A DNA stretch of 6,295 nt from Sphingobium sp. (GCA_030148625.1 JASBTC010000181.1:1-6295), one strand, 5' to 3'. Positions 1 to 6,295 are shown, numbered from the stretch's first letter. Notes: generated from the letters alone by a model not told the origin. Numbers and translations: made by a program.

Positions 1-375
1 GAGGCCCGTTCGGGGCAGCTCGAGCTGCCCACCGACTGGACCGATATCGGCCCCGACCGCCAGCCCACCCCCCCCGCGGACAAGCCCCCACGCTTCGGCT
101 TCGACGCGATCCGCATCCCGCTTTATCTCGCACTCGGCAAACGGAACGCGGGCACCGAGACCATCGCGCGCTTCTGGCGCGCCTATGCCGATCGGGGCAA
201 GCCGATCCCCGCATGGGTGGATGTCAAGACCGGTGAGGTTTCGCCGTATGCGCTCTCGGACGGCGGCTATGCGGTGGTGCGCCGCGTGCTGGGGCCGATG
301 GCGCCGATGCGGCCAGAGATCGGAACAACCGATTATTATTCCACGGTGCTCAAGCTGCTCGCTCAGGTGCCTTGA
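1..375 (+). CDS. Glycoside hydrolase family 8 endoglucanase, C-terminal part (5' end outside window)
   Basis: Frame 1 is open from the first base to the TGA at 373-375 and gives the last 124 residues. The block RFGFDAIRIPLYL (visible residues 31-43), followed by RFWRAYAD, PAWVDVKTG, SPYALSDGGYAVVRR and the ending TDYYSTVLKLLAQ, is the typical C-terminal third of GH8 endoglucanases of the BcsZ/CelC type. GH8 enzymes cleave beta-1,4-glucan by inversion. In this family the Asp of the Y/F-D-A-x-R motif (here D35) corresponds, as I recall, to the catalytic base of Clostridium CelA, so this half of the active site looks intact. The acidic proton donor and any signal peptide lie upstream and cannot be judged. 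BcsZ-type enzymes act in the periplasm beside cellulose synthase, but no bcs gene is visible here, so a cellulose-biosynthesis role is only a possibility and no symbol is given. It converges on the M20 pseudogene, with 141 bases between them. Confidence 0.86.
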   Translation, partial: EARSGQLELPTDWTDIGPDRQPTPPADKPPRFGFDAIRIPLYLALGKRNAGTETIARFWRAYADRGKPIPAWVDVKTGEVSPYALSDGGYAVVRRVLGPMAPMRPEIGTTDYYSTVLKLLAQVP

Positions 376-516
376 AGATGATGGGACTCCCCAAAATGAG
401 GAAAGCCGATGGTCGCGGCGTGCGTATCGCCGAAGAAGAACCAAGCTACCCGATAGGCTGATCGGCCCGGCCTCATTATCGGATTCCCCATCGCGGCGGG
501 AGCGTATGAAGCGCCC
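376..516. other. Short intergenic region between convergent genes
   Basis: This gap lies between the stop of the GH8 gene and the stop of the M20 remnant. It holds two small perfect hairpins: CGGCG/CGCCG (416-420 with 428-432, 7-base loop) and CCGAT/ATCGG (450-454 with 461-465, 6-base loop). The second has a competing pairing, CCGATA (450-455) with TATCGG (477-482). Neither is followed by a clear T tract on either strand, so a bidirectional terminator is plausible from position but not shown. Small open frames crossing the gap resemble no family and lack good ribosome-binding sites. Confidence 0.4.
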
Positions 517-1793
517 CTATTTGATCGCCGCCAGCGTGTAGAGGAATTCGACATAGCCCATCGTCGCGTCGACAAGGCCCGCGACCTTGGGGTTGGTCGA
601 ATCGATCAGGAAATATTCGTCGGGCGCATGGGCATTGCCCCCGGTGCCGAGCCCGAAACGGCCAACCGGCACCGAGACCGGCGGCCGGGCAGCACGGTCT
701 TGCCGCCCGGGCCGGTATAGCCCGCCACCAGCCCCTCGATATTGACCGTCGGTTCCTGCATCAGCCGGATCATCGCCTCGTCGAGCGGCAGGTCGTCGAT
801 CCAGTGGGTGATGCCGAGATCGGCCTTCATCTGCGCTTCGTTCGTCGTCTTCACCGCGTCGCGGATCAGCGCCTTTTCGCGCTCGGTCAGCTTGCGGACA
901 TTCTCGAACCAGCCCTCGATCGCGGGCGTGTTGCCGTCGGGCGTGACGAGGATCTGCAGCGCCTGGACCAGTCGCCAGGCGGGCGAATCGACCGCGGCCT
1001 TCATGCTCGAATGCACGTCCTTCCTGGGGCCGCGGCCCCATTTCTCGCCGCTCGCGACCAATTCCAGCTCGACAATGCCCTTCGCCCCCAGCTCGACCAC
1101 GGCATTGCCGTCGAGATCCTGGAGCGAGGTGGGCATGAACACGCCGTCGCATGTCTTGAGCGCGGCCAGCACGTTTGATTTGGTGACGAGCTGGCGGAAA
1201 TGCGGCGAACCGATCTCCTCCTCTCCCTCGCAGACCAGGACGAGATTGACCGGCAGCTTGCGCCCGGCCGCGCGGATCGCGTGGAGCGCGGCGAGGAAAG
1301 TCCCTTCCGGCCCCTTATGGTTCGCGCTGCCGCGCCCCATCATCACGGTGCCCAGCCCCTTGCGTTCGGTCAGCTTGCCCTCGAGCGGCGGCGACGACCA
1401 TTCGGCGGGGTCGTATTGCTTGACGTCGTACATGAAATAGAGGCCAAGCGTGCGCGGCGCGCCGACGTCGAGCGTGCCGAACACGCCCGGATGCCCGTCG
1501 GTCGGCACGATCTCGACATTGGTGAAACCCGCATCGCGGGCGAGCGCGGCCATATAGGCCGCCCCTTCGGGCATGTTGCGGTTCTCCGCCGCGATCGAGG
1601 GCAGCGCGATCCAGTCGCGGATCCGCTTGATCGACGCATCCTTGCCGGCCTGCGCGGCCTTGCGGATATCGGCCATGGCCCCCGACTGCGCAAACAGCAT
1701 CGACGGTTGCGCAAAGGCGGCGCCCGCCCCCAGCATGGTGGCGGCGCGGATCATGTCGCGGCGGTTCGGTCGATCGATGGTGCGGAAGTCCAT
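517..1793 (-). pseudogene. Tat-exported M20-family metallopeptidase-like gene, disrupted by an internal frame-changing deletion
   Basis: The start is the ATG at 1793-1791, with GGGAAA (1805-1800) as a fair ribosome-binding site. The N-terminus has a Tat-like signal: NRRDMIR (residues 10-16), a hydrophobic Ala-rich stretch, then FAQ near 34-36. The M20 core follows: MYDV (121-124), EWSSPPLEGK (131-140), GRGSANHKG (153-161), CEGEEEIGS (188-196), GAKG (236-239) and KDVHSS (258-263, dimerisation-domain His). The first frame is family-like up to TVLPGR (ending at R371, bases 683-681), then becomes nonsense and stops at 608-606. The family-like C-terminus resumes in another frame at PPVSVPVGRFGLG (from base 684), runs through NAHAPDEY and STNPKV, and ends at the TAG at 519-517. 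Between TVLPGR and the resumed sequence, intact relatives carry, from memory, about 70-90 more residues, so this is a deletion (length 1 mod 3) rather than a single-base slip. Three metal-ligand positions are also non-canonical. The translated product would be a 395-residue chain lacking the C-terminal His. A sequencing or assembly error cannot be excluded. Confidence 0.82.
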
Positions 1794-1993
1794 TTTGCGT
1801 TTCCCAATGCGTCGGTTTCACGCGGGAGGTTTTGAAGGCTATGGCGCGGAACGCAACGCGCAAAAGCTGGGGCTCAGACTAAGTAATTCTATGCCTAACT
1901 CCCATCACAACCCCACAAAACAATGGTTTTCATAAAGATAGGGCGAGCAAGACAAGCGCTTGAAACCCGGCTCCCAAGTCCAGATCCACCTCT

Positions 1994-2044
1994 CGCCACC
2001 AAAGCCATTGCCACCGGAAAGCCGGCTTGGGCCGCAAGGTGGCG
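1994..2044. repeat. Imperfect nested inverted repeat in the divergent intergenic region
   Basis: CGCCACC (1994-2000) is the exact reverse complement of GGTGGCG (2038-2044). Inside it, TTGC (2008-2011) pairs with GCAA (2034-2037), directly stacked on the right arm. The centre holds CCGG-aaag-CCGG (2014-2025), which overlaps the 10-base palindrome AAGCCGGCTT (2019-2028). The left side has a 7-base unpaired bulge. It could be a folded 5' leader of the downstream gene, an operator region, or chance complementarity in GC-rich DNA. Function unknown. Confidence 0.35.
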
Positions 2045-2160
2045 CGATACGCATCTGCCGCCCGCCCTTCCGTCCCGCGTCACGCAAACATCATCCATCC
2101 GACCTGAAACCGTAACGCCCGTCCCCTAGCCGCGCACCGAACGGACATGGTTCGCAACAT

Positions 2161-2165
2161 GGGGG
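2161..2165 (+). promoter_or_regulatory. Ribosome-binding site that selects the 2174 start
   Basis: A run of five G followed by AAA lies 8 bases upstream of the ATG at 2174. In-frame ATGs also occur at 2147, 2159 and 2168, but only 2174 has this purine-rich site at a normal distance. Starting there also gives a standard signal peptide beginning MKQSTLRLN. Confidence 0.6.
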
Positions 2166-2173
2166 AAATGATC

Positions 2174-4687
2174 ATGAAACAGTCCACGCTTCGGCTGAAC
2201 GCGTCGCTCGTCGCGATCGGGGTCGGGCTGCTCGCCGCCGCACCGGCGAGCGCGCAGTCGCGCCAGGTGACGACGCCCAACGTCACCACTGCCGAGGGCA
2301 CGACGACGGTCGTGATGAACGGCACCAGCTTCGCCAACAAGGGACTGGTCGGTGCCGGCCGGCTCGATGCCAATCTCCGCGATTTCCGCAACGAGACGCT
2401 GGGCAGCTTCTCCGGCATGGCGATCAACCTGTCGACCTGGCGCCGCAACGCCGACGGCAGCTATGCCAGCAGCATCTACACCCTGCCCGATCGCGGCCCG
2501 TTCGACGGCGCGATCGACTATCGCAACCGGGTCCATACCGAAAATATCAGCTTCAGCCCGCTGACGGGCACAGGCAGCCTGCCGCAATCGGCGAGCTCGC
2601 AGAACCAGCTGACCATCACGCCCACCGGCGGTTTCACGCTGAAGGATGCGAACGGCGTCGAGATGACCGGCCGGGATCCGGGCGGCAACACCGTCACGCG
2701 CAACGGCATCGTCTATCCCGTCGCCACCGACGGCACCGCCGCCGGCCATATCAGCCTGGACGCCGAAGCCATCGCCTTCCGGCCTGACGGCACTTTCTAC
2801 GTCTCCGACGAATATGCCGCCGGGCTTTATTATTTCGACGCGACCGGCAAGCAGATCGGCGCGATCCAGACAGTGCCGGCGCTGCTGCCGCGCACGGGCG
2901 GCGCGATCGACTTCAACAGCACCACGCCGGGCCAGAGCGGTCGTCGCAACAACCAGGGCCTGGAAGCCATGGCGATCACGCCGGACAACAGGAAGCTGGT
3001 CACCATCCTGCAATCGGCGACGGTGCAGGACACCAACGGCGCCAATCAGCAGACACGCAACAACACGCGCATCCTGGTCTACGACATCAGCACCAACGCC
3101 ACGCCGACCAATCCGATCGGCCATTATGTGCTGCAGCTGCCGACCTTCAACAATAACGGTTCCGGCGGCGCGCCCGACCGCACCGCGGCGCAATCCGAAA
3201 TGCTGGCGCTGAACGACACCCAGTTCCTGGTGCTTTCGCGCGACGGTCTGGGCCGCGGCGTCGCCGCCAATGCCAGCACCAGCACGACGCCGATGTTCAA
3301 GAGCATCCTGCTGGTCGACACGGCGAACGCCACCAATCTCGCCGGCACGCAATATGAGACGAGCAACACGCCGATCGCCAGCAACGGCACGCTCGTTCCG
3401 AGCATCGTGCCGGTCCAGCAGGTCGAGCTGGTCAACATGCTCAACCCGGTGCAGCTTGCCCGCGTCGGCATGAACATCACCAGGCTGCCGCTGACCAACC
3501 CGACCTCGATCGGCGAGAAATGGGAAGCGATGGCGCTGGCCCCAGTGCTGGAGGAAGGCGCGCCGCAGGATTTCTTCCTGTTCGTCGGCAACGACAATGA
3601 TTTCCAGGGCACCAACATCATCTTCAACGGCGTTCCCGGCACCTCCGGCGCGCTCGACGGCACGGGCAACAATGACAGCATCCTGCTGGTCTATCGCCTG
3701 ACCCTGCCGACCTATGTCGACCCGATGGCGCTCCGTGCGATGAACGCAATGGCGCCCGACGTGCTTTACGGCACGCGCATGGCGATGAACGGCCTGGGGA
3801 TGAGCGCGACGCAGCCGGCAATGCGTTTCCTGAATGCGCGGCGCGGCTGGGAGGCCCCCGAAAACGATGGTCACGTCCAGCTGTGGCTCGATACCGACTG
3901 GAGCAAGATCGGCGCCGGCGCGAGCCCGCTGACCGGGCTCGACGTCGACACCATCGCGACCACGGTCGGGCTCGACCTGCGGATCGGCGGCAATGCACGG
4001 ATCGGCGTGATGGGCGGCTATCGCAAGATGGACGGGCGGCTCGCTTATGGTTCGCCGCTCGACGCGCGGGCATGGACGATCGGCGCCTATGCCGCGATCG
4101 AGACGCCGATGGGCCTTTACGCCCAGGCATCGGGCGCCTGGCTGGGCGACGCCAAATTCCGCGAGATCGGCCGCATCTCCGCTTATGGCCAGCAGGCGAC
4201 CGGCAAGACCAAGGGCGACGGCTGGGCAGCGAGCGGCGAGATCGGCTGGACCCTGCCCGTCGGCAAGGCCAGCCTGACGCCCTTCGCCGCGGTCGACTAT
4301 GTCGATCTCTCGCTCGACGGCTATACCGAGACCGGCGCCTCGGTCTCGAACATCGTCTATGCCGCGCGCAGCTTCAAGAAGCTGACGGCGAGCGTCGGCG
4401 GCGAACTGGGCGTGCAGCTCGGCGCGATCCGCCCGGCGATCCGCGGCGGCTACAGCGTCGAGAAGGAAAGCGGCGACAAGAGCGCGGCGGTCCGCCTGGC
4501 CGGCGCGCAGCATGCCATGGGCTCGGCAGTGCTGCCGCTGGCCGATACCGAACGCGACAGCGCCTTTGGCGAGCTGCGCGTCGCCATGCGCGACGGCCCT
4601 CTCTCCGGCTATGTCTCGGGCCGCGGCCGCTGGGGCCGGGGCGAGGACGACGCGCGCGTCTCGATCGGCGTGGGCTATTCGTTCTGA
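2174..4687 (+). CDS. Phytase-like (esterase-like) beta-propeller protein fused to an autotransporter beta-barrel
   Basis: This 837-residue protein begins with a Sec signal peptide (hydrophobic segment about 10-23, probable cleavage after ASA at 25-27). Residues about 45-515 match the 'esterase-like activity of phytase' family (PF13449 type). Its hallmarks are TLPDRGPFDG, EAIAFRPDGTFYVSDEY (198-214), NNQGLEAMAITPDNRKL (E264), EKWEAMALAP (W450, E451) and FVGNDNDF (470-477). Acidic residues on such propeller blades probably bind metal or substrate; despite the family name, the substrate is rarely known. A methionine-rich linker (about 518-550) leads into a barrel of about 280 residues (560-837). 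The barrel has repeated amphipathic strands such as TTVGLDLRIG, ARIGVMGGYRK and WTIGAYAAIE, and ends VSIGVGYSF with the terminal Phe recognised by the BAM machinery. This suggests type V (autotransporter) display of the propeller at the cell surface. No protease motif that would release the passenger was noticed. A hairpin terminator follows, and the gene is divergent from the M20 remnant. The domain calls are firm; enzymatic activity is inferred. Confidence 0.88.
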   Translation: MKQSTLRLNASLVAIGVGLLAAAPASAQSRQVTTPNVTTAEGTTTVVMNGTSFANKGLVGAGRLDANLRDFRNETLGSFSGMAINLSTWRRNADGSYASSIYTLPDRGPFDGAIDYRNRVHTENISFSPLTGTGSLPQSASSQNQLTITPTGGFTLKDANGVEMTGRDPGGNTVTRNGIVYPVATDGTAAGHISLDAEAIAFRPDGTFYVSDEYAAGLYYFDATGKQIGAIQTVPALLPRTGGAIDFNSTTPGQSGRRNNQGLEAMAITPDNRKLVTILQSATVQDTNGANQQTRNNTRILVYDISTNATPTNPIGHYVLQLPTFNNNGSGGAPDRTAAQSEMLALNDTQFLVLSRDGLGRGVAANASTSTTPMFKSILLVDTANATNLAGTQYETSNTPIASNGTLVPSIVPVQQVELVNMLNPVQLARVGMNITRLPLTNPTSIGEKWEAMALAPVLEEGAPQDFFLFVGNDNDFQGTNIIFNGVPGTSGALDGTGNNDSILLVYRLTLPTYVDPMALRAMNAMAPDVLYGTRMAMNGLGMSATQPAMRFLNARRGWEAPENDGHVQLWLDTDWSKIGAGASPLTGLDVDTIATTVGLDLRIGGNARIGVMGGYRKMDGRLAYGSPLDARAWTIGAYAAIETPMGLYAQASGAWLGDAKFREIGRISAYGQQATGKTKGDGWAASGEIGWTLPVGKASLTPFAAVDYVDLSLDGYTETGASVSNIVYAARSFKKLTASVGGELGVQLGAIRPAIRGGYSVEKESGDKSAAVRLAGAQHAMGSAVLPLADTERDSAFGELRVAMRDGPLSGYVSGRGRWGRGEDDARVSIGVGYSF

Positions 4688-4698
4688 GGTCGGCAACT

Positions 4699-4736
4699 GC
4701 CCCGGGCCGTCGTTCGCGGCGCCCCGGGGCCGTTTT
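4699..4736 (+). terminator. Probable rho-independent terminator of the autotransporter gene
   Basis: GCCCCGGG (4699-4706) pairs perfectly with CCCGGGGC (4723-4730). The 16-base loop can form a further CCG/CGG pairing (4707-4709 with 4717-4719). A short T tract, CGTTTT, follows directly at 4731-4736. It starts 11 bases after the stop codon at 4685-4687. The stem is very stable; the T run is short, as is common in GC-rich genomes. Confidence 0.7.
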
Positions 4737-4756
4737 GACTTTCCCGTGAAAGGCCC

Positions 4757-4784
4757 CGGACACGCGCTGAAAGCCGCGGGTCCG
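4757..4784. repeat. Hairpin between the autotransporter terminator and the antiporter leader
   Basis: CGGAC (4757-4761) and GTCCG (4780-4784) enclose CGCG (4763-4766) and CGCG (4775-4778), separated by one A/G mismatch and closed by an 8-base loop. This gives 9 base pairs in a symmetrical stem. No T tract follows on the plus strand. It may be a second, weaker transcription barrier, a regulatory site upstream of the antiporter promoter, or chance. Confidence 0.35.
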
Positions 4785-4789
4785 ATGCG

Positions 4790-4820
4790 TTGATCGTCGG
4801 GACAAACGGCGGCAGATATG
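4790..4820 (+). promoter_or_regulatory. Weak candidate promoter for the antiporter gene
   Basis: TTGATC (4790-4795) resembles a -35 box. About 17-19 bases downstream, the CAGATATG stretch (4813-4820) could serve as a -10 region, though its match to TATAAT is poor. It is reported because the upstream terminator implies that the antiporter needs its own promoter within roughly 4737-4850, and this is the best pair I see. A start near 4827 would leave a leader of about 70 bases. Confidence 0.22.
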
Positions 4821-4847
4821 CGTACAGTCCGGTTTTCCTGAAGCGGG

Positions 4848-4887
4848 GGCTCATGCATGTCGTTCGGTGACGCCGAAAATTGGAGCC
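4848..4887 (+). promoter_or_regulatory. Nested leader structure that can pair with the antiporter Shine-Dalgarno region
   Basis: GGCTC (4848-4852) is complementary to GAGCC (4883-4887), and that right arm includes three bases (4883-4885) of the TGGAG ribosome-binding site at 4881-4885. Nested inside is a perfect hairpin, TTCGG (4863-4867) with CCGAA (4873-4877), with loop TGACG. Folded, the structure would partly hide the ribosome-binding site; opened, it would expose it. This would suit ion- or pH-dependent control of an antiporter, but the stems are only 5 bp each and I could not match the leader to a known riboswitch class. Confidence 0.35.
4881..4885 (+). promoter_or_regulatory. Ribosome-binding site of the antiporter gene
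   Basis: TGGAG stands 9 bases before the ATG at 4895 and supports that start over the in-frame TTG at 4880, which has no comparable upstream site. Its last three bases (GAG) lie in the right arm of the leader stem described at 4848-4887. Confidence 0.6.
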
Positions 4888-4894
4888 GGCGCTG

Positions 4895-6295
4895 ATGCAC
4901 GGCGTCGAAGCGTTCGAGCTCGTGCTCGGGTTGCTCGCCCTTGTCGTCGCACTCCATTGGCTGGCGCTCAAGTTGCGGCTGCCGCCGGCCACCGCGCTTC
5001 TCGTCGGCGGCGGCGCGCTCGCCTTCGTGCCCGGCCTGCCCGCGATCTCGCTCGATCCGGAACTGGCGCTGGTCCTGTTCCTGCCGCCCCTGTTGATGGA
5101 CGGCGCCTATTACACCGCGCTCGGGCGCTTCCGGCGTCATTTGCCGGGCATCCTCTCGCTTGCCGTGGGCGCGGTGGTCTTCACGACGCTCGCCGTCGGG
5201 CTGGTCGCCCATTGGCTCGTTCCCGAACTGCCATGGGCGGCCTGCTTCGCGCTGGGCGCGATCGTGTCGCCGCCCGACGCGGTGTCGGCACGCGCGGTGC
5301 TCAAGGACGTGCCCCTGCCGCGGCGGCTGTCCGCGCTGCTCGAGGGCGAGAGCCTGCTCAACGACGCGACCGGACTGATCCTGTTCCGCTTCGCCGTCGC
5401 CGCGACCCTGAGCGGGGTCTTCCATACCGGTGAGGCAGTGCAGAGCTTTGCCATGGTCGCGATCGGGGGCGTGATCGTCGGCCTGGGTGTCGGTGCGATC
5501 TGGGTCTTTGTCGTCCGCTACCTGCGCGATCGGATGCTGGTGGTCGTCGCGCCGACCGCGCTCGGCTGGGCCGCCTATCTCGCCGGCGAGGCCGTCCATG
5601 TTTCGGGCGTGATCGCCACCGTCGCCGCTGGCCTGGTGCTCGGCTGGTACCAGCATGTGGTGCTCTCCGCCGATGTCCGGCTGCTCGGCAATTCGGTCTG
5701 GCGTATCCTGGTGTTCGTGCTCGAAGCGCTCGTCTTCATCCTGATCGGCTTTTCCCTGCGCGGCGCCGTGGAACGGATCGGCGGGATCGACGCAGTGCCC
5801 GCATCGATGATCCTCGCAGTGCTCGGGGTCGTGCTGACCGTCACGCTCGTCCGCTTCCTCTGGATCTTCGGATCGGAGGCGATCCTCGAAATCGCGTACA
5901 AGGCGGGATTGAAACGGGCGCGCCCGCTCGGCTGGCGACAGGCCGTGATTCTCGGCTGGGCGGGCATGCGCGGCGTGGTGACGCTAGCAATTCCGCTGAC
6001 GCTGCCCATGAACATGCCCGGGCGCGACCTGATGCTGATCTGCGCCTTCGCGGTCATCTTCGCGACGGTCGTGGTGCAGGGCTCCAGCCTGGGCTGGCTC
6101 GTTCGCAAGGTCAGGCCGGTCGACGCGGATCCGCCCGCAAAAATGGGCCTGCCGGCCGCCGAGGCGGCGATGGCGCGCGCCAGGATCGCAGTCGTGGAGT
6201 TGCTCGCATACGCACCGGACGGCACGCTGATCCACCCCCAGATGCTTGAGGAACATCGACGCCGGATGCGCTTCATGGAGCGCTATGAGGACAAT
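4895..6295 (+). CDS. CPA1-family Na+/H+ antiporter, 3' end outside window
   Basis: The frame is open for 467 codons from the ATG at 4895 to the window edge. TGGAG (4881-4885) stands 9 bases upstream, and an in-frame TGA at 4868-4870 rules out a much longer N-terminus. The protein is strongly hydrophobic, with about a dozen membrane segments beginning near residues 5-25 and 32-46. It carries CPA1 signatures: LFLPPLLMDGAYYT; IVSPPDAVSA (123-132, D128 at the ion-site helix); EGESLLNDATGL (150-161, with the N156-D157 pair typical of electroneutral NhaP-type exchangers); and GWAGMRGVVTLA (354-365, with conserved R359). It should exchange cytoplasmic Na+ (perhaps K+ or Li+) for protons across the inner membrane and so serve pH and salt homeostasis. 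From about residue 404 a charged cytoplasmic tail begins and is cut by the window edge; bacterial members (YjcE-like) usually reach about 520-550 residues, so perhaps 60-80 are missing. Ion specificity cannot be read from the sequence. Confidence 0.92.
   Translation, partial: MHGVEAFELVLGLLALVVALHWLALKLRLPPATALLVGGGALAFVPGLPAISLDPELALVLFLPPLLMDGAYYTALGRFRRHLPGILSLAVGAVVFTTLAVGLVAHWLVPELPWAACFALGAIVSPPDAVSARAVLKDVPLPRRLSALLEGESLLNDATGLILFRFAVAATLSGVFHTGEAVQSFAMVAIGGVIVGLGVGAIWVFVVRYLRDRMLVVVAPTALGWAAYLAGEAVHVSGVIATVAAGLVLGWYQHVVLSADVRLLGNSVWRILVFVLEALVFILIGFSLRGAVERIGGIDAVPASMILAVLGVVLTVTLVRFLWIFGSEAILEIAYKAGLKRARPLGWRQAVILGWAGMRGVVTLAIPLTLPMNMPGRDLMLICAFAVIFATVVVQGSSLGWLVRKVRPVDADPPAKMGLPAAEAAMARARIAVVELLAYAPDGTLIHPQMLEEHRRRMRFMERYEDN

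Larger units (their letters stand above)
1794..2173. other. Divergent intergenic region; no gene seen
   Basis: About 380 bases separate the divergent start codons of the M20 gene and the phytase-like autotransporter gene. The stretch near 1875-1940 is visibly richer in A/T than its surroundings, as expected for promoter DNA. On the minus strand TAGAAT (1891-1886) is a good -10 match about 90 bases before the M20 start, but no good -35 stands at the right distance. I find no convincing promoter for the plus-strand gene. AAAAC-aatg-GTTTT (1917-1930) is a small perfect inverted repeat, and a larger structured repeat lies at 1994-2044. Open frames of 60-70 codons here on both strands resemble no known protein and are probably chance. 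Confidence 0.5.

Noticed and set aside
675..692. Programmed ribosomal frameshift joining the two M20 frames
   Set aside because: There is no slippery heptamer of the usual kind, and a frameshift would not account for the roughly 70-90 residues that appear to be missing at the same point. A deletion explains both.
517..1152. An independent minus-strand gene starting near 1152
   Set aside because: Only its last part (below about 684) looks like protein of a known family, and that part is the C-terminus of the M20 protein. The upstream portion is an out-of-frame Arg/Ala/Gly-rich reading of M20 DNA.
742..1835. Plus-strand open frames at 742-1440 and 1200-1835 across the M20 gene
   Set aside because: They lie opposite a recognisable M20 sequence and show no family motifs or plausible ribosome-binding sites; they are antisense shadows.
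1895..2129. Small open frames in the divergent intergenic region on both strands (60-70 codons)
   Set aside because: No recognisable similarity, no good ribosome-binding site, and overlapping open frames in several phases, as expected by chance.
2174..3720. Histidine-acid-phosphatase or alkaline-phosphatase type phytase
   Set aside because: No RHGxRxP motif or alkaline-phosphatase nucleophile motif is visible; the sequence fits the propeller 'phytase-like' family instead.
4688..4894. A known sodium- or manganese-responsive riboswitch in the antiporter leader
   Set aside because: Attractive from context, but I could not match the leader to any consensus I know with confidence, so only the observed stems are reported.
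2126..5656. A 1176-codon open frame on the minus strand, antisense to both the autotransporter and antiporter genes
   Set aside because: Its product is a featureless run rich in Arg, Asp, His, Gln, Ala and Gly, with no domain or membrane pattern. The plus strand over the same bases encodes two clearly recognisable families. Long antisense open frames are common in very GC-rich coding DNA.
1..6295. CRISPR arrays, tRNA/rRNA genes, insertion sequences or attachment sites
   Set aside because: No regularly spaced direct repeats, cloverleaf sequences, transposase motifs or flanking terminal repeats were seen on either strand.

Overview
The window is GC-rich throughout. Its strong G/C bias at third codon positions, its Tat- and Sec-exported proteins and its gene content suggest an alphaproteobacterium, most likely a sphingomonad (Sphingomonas or a relative). 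That placement is inferred from composition and family resemblance, not from a search. No rRNA, tRNA, CRISPR array, insertion sequence, phage gene or integrase is visible. The region reads as ordinary chromosome with one decayed gene.

Layout. (1) Bases 1-375 (+) hold the C-terminal 124 codons of a glycoside hydrolase family 8 endoglucanase (BcsZ/cellulase type); its start lies upstream of the window. (2) Bases 517-1793 (-) hold a Tat-exported M20-family metallopeptidase-like gene that converges on the GH8 gene. It is broken: the reading frame jumps near 681-684, and roughly 70-90 codons expected from the family are missing there, so it is called a pseudogene. (3) Bases 1794-2173 are a divergent intergenic region with an AT-richer patch and a long imperfect inverted repeat, but no convincing gene. 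(4) Bases 2174-4687 (+) encode an 837-residue outer-membrane protein: a Sec signal peptide, a phytase-like ('esterase-like activity of phytase', PF13449 type) beta-propeller passenger, a methionine-rich linker and a C-terminal autotransporter beta-barrel ending in Phe. A strong hairpin with a short T tract follows it. (5) Bases 4895-6295 (+) hold the first 467 codons of a CPA1-family Na+/H+ antiporter that runs off the window. Its leader can fold so that part of the Shine-Dalgarno sequence is paired.

The genes do not form an obvious operon. GH8 and M20 are convergent, M20 and the phytase-like autotransporter are divergent, and a terminator separates the autotransporter from the antiporter. 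Three of the products are envelope-directed (periplasmic or secreted hydrolases and a surface protein) and the fourth is an inner-membrane transporter, but the sequence shows no shared pathway.

Points most worth a second look: the internal deletion in the M20 gene; the loss, in the same gene, of three of the five canonical metal ligands; the fusion of a phytase-like propeller to an autotransporter barrel; and the structured leader before the antiporter. I did not find a clear new multi-gene system.
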